This document shows positions 23,420 through 28,052 of a stretch of DNA of 28,052 nt, piece by piece (the first letter of the stretch is position 1; every line of letters begins with the position of its first letter). The position numbers and the translations under genes are program-made. The notes under the pieces are model-generated. The model did no database searches. It had not been told where the DNA came from and saw nothing but the letters and a program-made list of their open reading frames with translations. Source of the DNA: an uncultured Arcobacter sp. (lineage in GTDB: Bacteria > Campylobacterota > Campylobacteria > Campylobacterales > Arcobacteraceae); contig CALMBI010000237.1 in assembly GCA_937860115.1 (NCBI GenBank), positions 1 through 28,052 on the forward strand, given 5' to 3'.

Positions 23420-24244
23420 ATGGCAATTAATATTAGAAAATTTGTAAAAAATGCGATTTTAGAAGATAATGGAAGGGGTGATCTCTTTTTTGATATCGCC
23501 CCTAAAGGGAGATTTACAGCTCGTGTGATAGCCAAAGAGGGTGGAATCTTAGCAGGTGTAAAATATGCAAAAGTTCTTGCAAGAACAGAAAAATTTGATT
23601 GTATTTTCAAATTTCAAGATGGTGATGTTGTACAAAAAGGGGATATTATTGCTGAACTTGAAGGGAAAGCTTCTATATTACTTAGTAGTGAAAGAACATT
23701 TTTAAATATCTTACAACATGCAAGTGGGATCGCTACTAATGCATCTAAATACGCAAAACTTTTAGAGGGAAGCGATGTAGTGCTTCTTGACACAAGAAAA
23801 ACAAGACCTGGACTTAGAGATTTTGAAAAATATGCAAGTAGAATTGGTGGAGCTATCAACCATAGACTTGGACTTGATGATTGTTTGATGCTCAAAGATA
23901 CACACCTAAAAACGATCACTGACCTCAAAGAGTTTGTTAAAATTGCTAGAAAAAGAATCTCTTGGGTAACTAAAATAGAGATCGAATGTGAAACATTTGC
24001 TCAAGTTCAAGAAGCGATGGAAGCTGGTGGTGATATCATAATGTGTGATAATATGGCACCAAACCTTATTAAAGAGGTAGCAAAATTTAGAGATACTTAT
24101 TTTCCGCATGTACTACTTGAAGCAAGTGGAAATATCACAACTGAAACAATCCAAGGGTATCTTGATAGTGGTGTAAATGCTATTAGTAGTGGTTCTATAA
24201 TACACCAAGCTACATGGCTTGATTTTTCAATGAAGTTTGATTAG
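23420..24244 (+). CDS. nadC: Nicotinate-nucleotide pyrophosphorylase (quinolinate phosphoribosyltransferase)
   Basis: Converts quinolinate and PRPP to nicotinate mononucleotide, directly consuming the NadA product. The 274-residue protein has FVKNAILEDNGRGDLFFD, ILAGVKYAKVL, LSSERTFLNILQHASGIAT, the substrate-binding LLDTRKTRPGLRDFEKYA, GGAINHRLGLDDCLMLKDTHL, KIEIECETFAQ and the C-terminal LEASGNITTETI plus GVNAISSGSI. All conserved Arg, Lys and His residues of the family are visible. It starts two bases after nadA and is followed 14 bases later by the DHH gene. Confidence 0.97.
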   Translation: MAINIRKFVKNAILEDNGRGDLFFDIAPKGRFTARVIAKEGGILAGVKYAKVLARTEKFDCIFKFQDGDVVQKGDIIAELEGKASILLSSERTFLNILQHASGIATNASKYAKLLEGSDVVLLDTRKTRPGLRDFEKYASRIGGAINHRLGLDDCLMLKDTHLKTITDLKEFVKIARKRISWVTKIEIECETFAQVQEAMEAGGDIIMCDNMAPNLIKEVAKFRDTYFPHVLLEASGNITTETIQGYLDSGVNAISSGSIIHQATWLDFSMKFD

Positions 24245-24258
24245 GAATATACCAAGAG

Positions 24259-25212
24259 ATGTCTGTTTATAAAGAGGCTTTAGAGCTTATCAAAAACGCT
24301 CATTATACTTTGATTCTCACCCATATCAATCCAGATGCAGATACGCTTTCATGTGGTCTTGCACTTTCAAATTTTATGGAAGAAAATAAGTACAACCACA
24401 AACTTTTTAATAAGATGGATGAGTTACCAAGATCACTTAATTATCTCAAAAGATTTTCAAGTATCACAAATCAACTTCCAAAAGAGTATGATCTTGTGAT
24501 TTATGTAGATTGTGGAGATCAAAAAAGACCAGCCATAGAGATCAATAAAGGTGCCAAAGTGATCAATATAGATCACCATGCGTCCAATGATTCTTTTGGT
24601 GATCTCAATATTGTAGATGATACAAAATCAAGTACGGCAGAAGTTTTATATCAATTTTTTAAACACAATAATCTCAAAATCTCAAAAGATACAGCAACAT
24701 GTCTTTATACAGGTATCTATGATGATAGCATACGATTTTCAACCCCAAGAGTTGATGGCGATACATTTGCTATAGCTCATCATTTATGTGAAAGTGGAGC
24801 AAATCCATCTTATATCGCTGATATGCTAACACGAAGAGAATCTCTTGCTAAAATGAGACTTTTACCACTCGTGCTTGGTAGTTTAGAGCTTCATTCTGAA
24901 GGAAAAATTGGAACAATCTATATCTTACCTGAGTGGCTACACCAAACAGGGGCAAGCTATAGAGATGTTGAGGATGGTGTTAATATGGTTTTATCGATGG
25001 CTGTTGTTGATGTTGCAGTGCTTCTTAGACCAATAAACAAAAAAACAAGGATCTCTCTACGAAGTAAAAATGGGATCGATATCTCAAAAGTAGCTAGCCA
25101 TTTTAATGGTGGTGGGCATACAATGGCAGCTGGATGTACAATAGAACACGATGATGTACTCAAAGCCAAAGATGAAATAGTAAATTATATAAAAAATTGT
25201 AAAGGGTTATAA
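24259..25212 (+). CDS. DHH/DHHA1 phosphoesterase, NrnA-like (oligoribonuclease / pAp phosphatase)
   Basis: A 317-residue two-domain phosphoesterase. The N-terminal DHH domain has THINPDADTLSCGLAL, VIYVDCGDQ and INIDHHASND with the metal-binding Asp and His residues, plus TGIYDDSIRF. The C-terminal DHHA1 domain ends in SHFNGGGHTMAAGCTI, the substrate-binding GGGH motif. NrnA-type enzymes degrade very short RNAs and dephosphorylate pAp; other DHH members cleave cyclic dinucleotides, which could matter beside cyclic-di-GMP genes, but no PAS or GGDEF part typical of GdpP is present. Its stop overlaps the start of the M23 gene by one base (TAATG). Confidence 0.92.
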   Translation: MSVYKEALELIKNAHYTLILTHINPDADTLSCGLALSNFMEENKYNHKLFNKMDELPRSLNYLKRFSSITNQLPKEYDLVIYVDCGDQKRPAIEINKGAKVINIDHHASNDSFGDLNIVDDTKSSTAEVLYQFFKHNNLKISKDTATCLYTGIYDDSIRFSTPRVDGDTFAIAHHLCESGANPSYIADMLTRRESLAKMRLLPLVLGSLELHSEGKIGTIYILPEWLHQTGASYRDVEDGVNMVLSMAVVDVAVLLRPINKKTRISLRSKNGIDISKVASHFNGGGHTMAAGCTIEHDDVLKAKDEIVNYIKNCKGL

Positions 25213-26603
25213 TGGAAAGAAATTTTGGAGATAAAAGAGGAAAATTAGGAAAGCTAATTATTCCAGTTTTAGCAGTTGCAGGGGTAACACTTATTGGATT
25301 TGTAGGATTTACACCTATGTTTGAAAGAGTTTCACCGACAATAGCGTTGCAACAAAACAGTGCTTGGAATCTCAAAGATCCATTAGAGATCACACTTAGT
25401 GACAATAGTAATATCACATCATATAAAGTGACATTTATAGATGATCAGGGTGAAAAAATTTTAGAAGAAAAGATCCTTTCAACTCCACAAAATAACCTTC
25501 TACTTAAAGTTGCAGCACCAAAATTTGAGACTCTTTATAAAGGAAAATCTATCAAATTACAAATTGAAGCGACCGATGATAGCAAATGGCTTATTTTTGG
25601 AAATACAACCCTTGAAACTTATGATATAGCAATCGATACTAAAGCACCTATTACTCAGGTGATCAACAATAGTAGATATATATCACGAGGTGGAAGTGCA
25701 TTAGTTGTTGCAAAAGTGGCTGATGAAAATCTTAAAGATACATATATTACATTTAACGATACACAAATATTTAAACTGATCCCTTTTTACAAAGAGAATT
25801 ATTATGCAGCGATTATCGCTTGGGATATCACTACCCCTTTTGAAGATTTCAAAAAAGCAGAAGTGGTTGCAATAGATAAAGCAGGAAATAAATCAACTGC
25901 AAAAATACCACTCTATATCACTGATTTTGCAGTAAAAGATTCGAATCTCAATATCCCACAAAGCTTTATAGATACTGTCAGTACGAATGTTTTAGAAAAA
26001 ATGAACGAAGAGGTTCCAACTGATTTGGCTGAAAGATTTGTAAAACAAAATAGAGAACTAAGAGCAAAAAATATAGCAACTATCAAAAAAGTTTCACTTG
26101 ACACACTCCCAAAAGAACTCTTCAGTGATTTTACTATCAAACCATTTGAAAGATTACAAGGTTCTATGACTGCAGCTGGATTTGGTGAGAGAAGACACTA
26201 TTATTTAGATGAGAAAATGATCGATGAAGCTTGGCATCTAGGACTAGACTGGGCAAGTGTTGCACAAGATAATATACCTATTACAAATAGTGGAGATGTA
26301 ATATTTAAAGATTATTTAGGGATCTATGGAAATGCGATCATCGTCAATCATGGGCTAGGACTTGGGAGCATCTATGCACACACTACAAATCAATTTATCA
26401 ATGTTGGTGAAAAAGTAACACAAGGTCAAAAAATAGCAACTACTGGTGTAACTGGTGCTGTATTAGGAGATCATCTCCATTTTGGTGTATTAGTGCAAGG
26501 GATTGAAGTAAATCCACTAGAATGGATGGATCCAAATTGGATAAAAACAAGAATAACTGATATACTTACGGAAAGTAAAACAACAATAAACCAAAATCCG
26601 TAA
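25212..26603 (+). CDS. Membrane-anchored M23 (LytM-type) peptidoglycan endopeptidase
   Basis: A 463-residue cell-wall hydrolase. One transmembrane helix near residues 14-32 (LIIPVLAVAGVTLIGFVGF) anchors it, with the rest periplasmic. The middle region looks like beta-rich Ig-like segments (ITLSDNSNITSYKVTF; TKAPITQVINNSRYIS). The C-terminal M23 domain has all zinc and catalytic residues: HLGLD (His342, Asp346), YAH (His390) and DHLHFG (His421, His423). Homologues in Campylobacter and Helicobacter trim peptide crosslinks and influence cell shape; which paralogue this matches is not settled by eye. A homologue sits beside lpxC in C. jejuni (Cj0131-Cj0132, from memory), so the context is conserved. 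It overlaps the DHH gene by one base and precedes lpxC by 15. Confidence 0.92.
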   Translation: MERNFGDKRGKLGKLIIPVLAVAGVTLIGFVGFTPMFERVSPTIALQQNSAWNLKDPLEITLSDNSNITSYKVTFIDDQGEKILEEKILSTPQNNLLLKVAAPKFETLYKGKSIKLQIEATDDSKWLIFGNTTLETYDIAIDTKAPITQVINNSRYISRGGSALVVAKVADENLKDTYITFNDTQIFKLIPFYKENYYAAIIAWDITTPFEDFKKAEVVAIDKAGNKSTAKIPLYITDFAVKDSNLNIPQSFIDTVSTNVLEKMNEEVPTDLAERFVKQNRELRAKNIATIKKVSLDTLPKELFSDFTIKPFERLQGSMTAAGFGERRHYYLDEKMIDEAWHLGLDWASVAQDNIPITNSGDVIFKDYLGIYGNAIIVNHGLGLGSIYAHTTNQFINVGEKVTQGQKIATTGVTGAVLGDHLHFGVLVQGIEVNPLEWMDPNWIKTRITDILTESKTTINQNP

Positions 26604-26618
26604 GGATAAGGATCCTAA

Positions 26619-27530
26619 ATGAAACAACGAACAATTAAAAAAAGTGTAGAGATCGTAGGAATAGGCCTTCATAAAGGGGTTCCTGTTAAGATGATTTTAG
26701 AGCCCCTTGAAGCCGATAGTGGAATCATATTTTATAGAAGTGATGAGGGGATCACTATACCACTGACACCTGAGAGTGTTGTTGATACCAAAATGGCAAC
26801 AGTGATTGGAAAAAATGGTGTAGTGATCTCAACTATTGAACACCTACTCTCTGCAATCTATGCCTATGGGATCGATAACCTTAGAATTGTTCTTGATAAT
26901 GATGAGATCCCTATTTTAGATGGAAGTAGTAGTGGGTATTGTATGCTTATTGATGAAGTTGGAATCAAAGAGCAAGATAAACCTAAAAAAGCGATCAGAG
27001 TTAAAAAACCCATAGAGGTTGAGATGGGAAATAAAGTGGTTCGTCTCAAACCATCAAACCATATTATTTATGATTTTTCAATCAATTTTGAGCACCCTGT
27101 GATTGGTGAACAACAATTTAGATTTGATTATTCGATCGAAGAGTACAAAGAGAATATTTCAAGAGCTCGAACTTTTGGATTTTTACACGAAGTACAATAC
27201 TTAAGAAGCATTGGACTAGCACTTGGTGGTAGCTTAGAAAATGCGATCGTACTTGATGATCAAAAGATCCTTAATCCTGATGGACTACGATACGATGATG
27301 AGTTTGTAAGACACAAAATTCTTGATGCTATTGGAGATATGTCGCTTTTAGGATACACCATGATTGGTGAATATGAAGCGATCGCAGGGAGTCATCATCT
27401 TAACCATCTCCTTACAAAAAAACTTCTTGAAGATCCAGCTAATTATGAGATCATTGATCTAGAACTTGCTACTCAAACAAGTGAAGCAAAAAACCTTCAA
27501 ATGGCGTATGCCACAAACAAAGTGAAATAA
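26619..27530 (+). CDS. lpxC: UDP-3-O-acyl-N-acetylglucosamine deacetylase
   Basis: Zinc enzyme for the committed step of lipid A synthesis. The 303-residue protein has QRTIKKSVEIVGIGLHKG at the N-terminus, the zinc His75 in STIEHLLSAI, the FDYSIEEYK and ARTFGFLHEVQYLRSIGLALGGSLENAIV segments, the zinc pair His232 and Asp236 in RHKILDAIGD, and the catalytic His region AGSHHLNHLL near 259. Length is typical. The start ATG is preceded by AAGGAT twice in tandem (AAGGATAAGGAT). Its TAA overlaps the tsaB-like ATG by one base. Confidence 0.97.
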   Translation: MKQRTIKKSVEIVGIGLHKGVPVKMILEPLEADSGIIFYRSDEGITIPLTPESVVDTKMATVIGKNGVVISTIEHLLSAIYAYGIDNLRIVLDNDEIPILDGSSSGYCMLIDEVGIKEQDKPKKAIRVKKPIEVEMGNKVVRLKPSNHIIYDFSINFEHPVIGEQQFRFDYSIEEYKENISRARTFGFLHEVQYLRSIGLALGGSLENAIVLDDQKILNPDGLRYDDEFVRHKILDAIGDMSLLGYTMIGEYEAIAGSHHLNHLLTKKLLEDPANYEIIDLELATQTSEAKNLQMAYATNKVK

Positions 27531-27988
27531 TGAAAACTACTCTATTAGTGATCTCAATAGCTAATCCTATTTTAATAGGACTTTACAAAGATGGATCACT
27601 CATAGAAACAATCAAATCGCAAGAAAAAACAAGTGATATTCTTCCAACTATAGTAGATGAGATTCTTAAAAAAGAATCACTCAATGAGATCATCTATGTA
27701 AATGGGCCAGGAAGTTATATGTCTATCAAAATTGCATATATCTTTTTAAAAACACTCTCAATCACATTAGAAGCAGATTTTTTAGCACTCAGTGGGTTTG
27801 ATCTCAATCAAAATTCACCCATAAAAGCGTTAGGAAAAAAGTATTTTTACAAAGATGAAAATGGAAAGATCAATCTTCGATTTTTAGAAGATGGGGAGAT
27901 TATCGAGCCTTTTTCTCTTCCACAAAAAATTGATTATTCTTTGTGTTTACAAGATACTCTTCCAAATTATCAACTTCCTGCTGTTTAG
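27530..27988 (+). CDS. Short TsaB-like protein (t6A synthesis accessory, Cj0133-like)
   Basis: A 152-residue protein with the ASKHA-type N-terminus of TsaB (LVISIANPILIGLYKDG) and a variant of its signature (NGPGSYMSIKIAYIFLKTL in place of GPGSFTGLRIG). TsaB is the non-catalytic partner of TsaD that makes N6-threonylcarbamoyladenosine on tRNA. It is much shorter than E. coli TsaB (231) because the second lobe is reduced. From memory, a gene of similar size follows lpxC in C. jejuni (Cj0133), so shortness is probably normal for the group. The end PNYQLPAV looks like a native TsaB tail (P-x-Y). The stop codon at 27986-27988 overlaps the stop of the transposase fragment on the other strand. Confidence 0.75.
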   Translation: MKTTLLVISIANPILIGLYKDGSLIETIKSQEKTSDILPTIVDEILKKESLNEIIYVNGPGSYMSIKIAYIFLKTLSITLEADFLALSGFDLNQNSPIKALGKKYFYKDENGKINLRFLEDGEIIEPFSLPQKIDYSLCLQDTLPNYQLPAV

Positions 27989-28052
27989 AATATATTTAAG
28001 CTAGTTCCTTTTGGAATATATTGCCTTACGAGTCCATTTGTATATTCATTCA
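27985..28052 (-). mobile_element. 3' end of an IS30-family-type transposase gene, cut by the window edge
   Basis: On the minus strand one frame is open from the right edge to TAA at 27987-27985 and reads NEYTNGLVRQYIPKGTSLN. This closely resembles the conserved C-terminal NTNGLIRQYFPKGTDF segment that follows the last DDE glutamate in IS30-family transposases. Only 21 codons are inside the window, so intactness cannot be judged. Its stop codon overlaps that of the tsaB-like gene, leaving no room for a terminal inverted repeat between them. Either the repeat lies inside the tsaB-like 3' end, or this is a truncated relic. Confidence 0.72.

Noticed and set aside
24259..27530. Apparent excess of GATC sites in the plus-strand genes
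   Set aside because: By eye GATC is common, but it mostly arises from frequent Asp, Ile and Lys/Glu-Ile codon combinations and shows no clustering that would suggest an origin or regulatory array.

Overview
The window is about 28 kb of AT-rich, gene-dense bacterial chromosome. Gene content and order point to Campylobacterota (formerly Epsilonproteobacteria), probably an environmental Arcobacter- or Sulfurimonas-like lineage. The evidence is thrS-infC without rpmI-rplT, an FtsH-like ATPase coupled to the short BioV esterase, the M23 peptidase-lpxC-tsaB-like block, and several PAS histidine kinases with the H-box HQWRQPL. Genus is not resolved. I see no tRNA, rRNA or CRISPR array.

Layout. 1-790: decayed GAF-GGDEF diguanylate cyclase, cut by the window edge. 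797-4571 (-): infC, thrS, argH. 4768-5974 (+): HDOD protein overlapping ruvX. 5986-8566 (-): tcdA-like E1 protein overlapping a membrane histidine kinase with a periplasmic c-type heme motif. 8649-11357 (-): polA. 11480-14989 (+): histidine kinase, kdsB and a REC-PAS-GGDEF regulator as one operon. 15004-16990 (-): FtsH-like ATPase lacking the zinc-protease motif, overlapping bioV. 17106-18793 (+): pdxJ-pdxA (vitamin B6). 18838-22274 (-): broken response regulator, intact ruvB and broken histidine kinase. 22425-27988 (+): nadA, nadC, nrnA-like DHH gene, M23 peptidase, lpxC and tsaB-like gene in a tight operon. 27985-28052 (-): 3' end of an IS30-type transposase running off the right edge.

The window mixes housekeeping genes (translation, replication and repair, NAD, B6, biotin, Kdo and lipid A synthesis) with two-component and cyclic-di-GMP signalling. 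All three broken chromosomal genes are signalling genes: the left-edge cyclase, and a kinase/regulator pair flanking ruvB. The kinase lesion is striking: two tandem stop codons immediately follow the phospho-acceptor His, with further changes in the next residues of the H-box. An intact system of the same layout (kinase, kdsB, REC-PAS-GGDEF) lies about 6 kb away.

I did not find a clearly new multigene defence or mobile system. The most notable items are the co-decayed kinase/regulator pair, the FtsH-like pseudoprotease coupled to biotin synthesis, the haem-motif kinase, and the transposase tail abutting the tsaB-like stop codon where thrB is expected in relatives.
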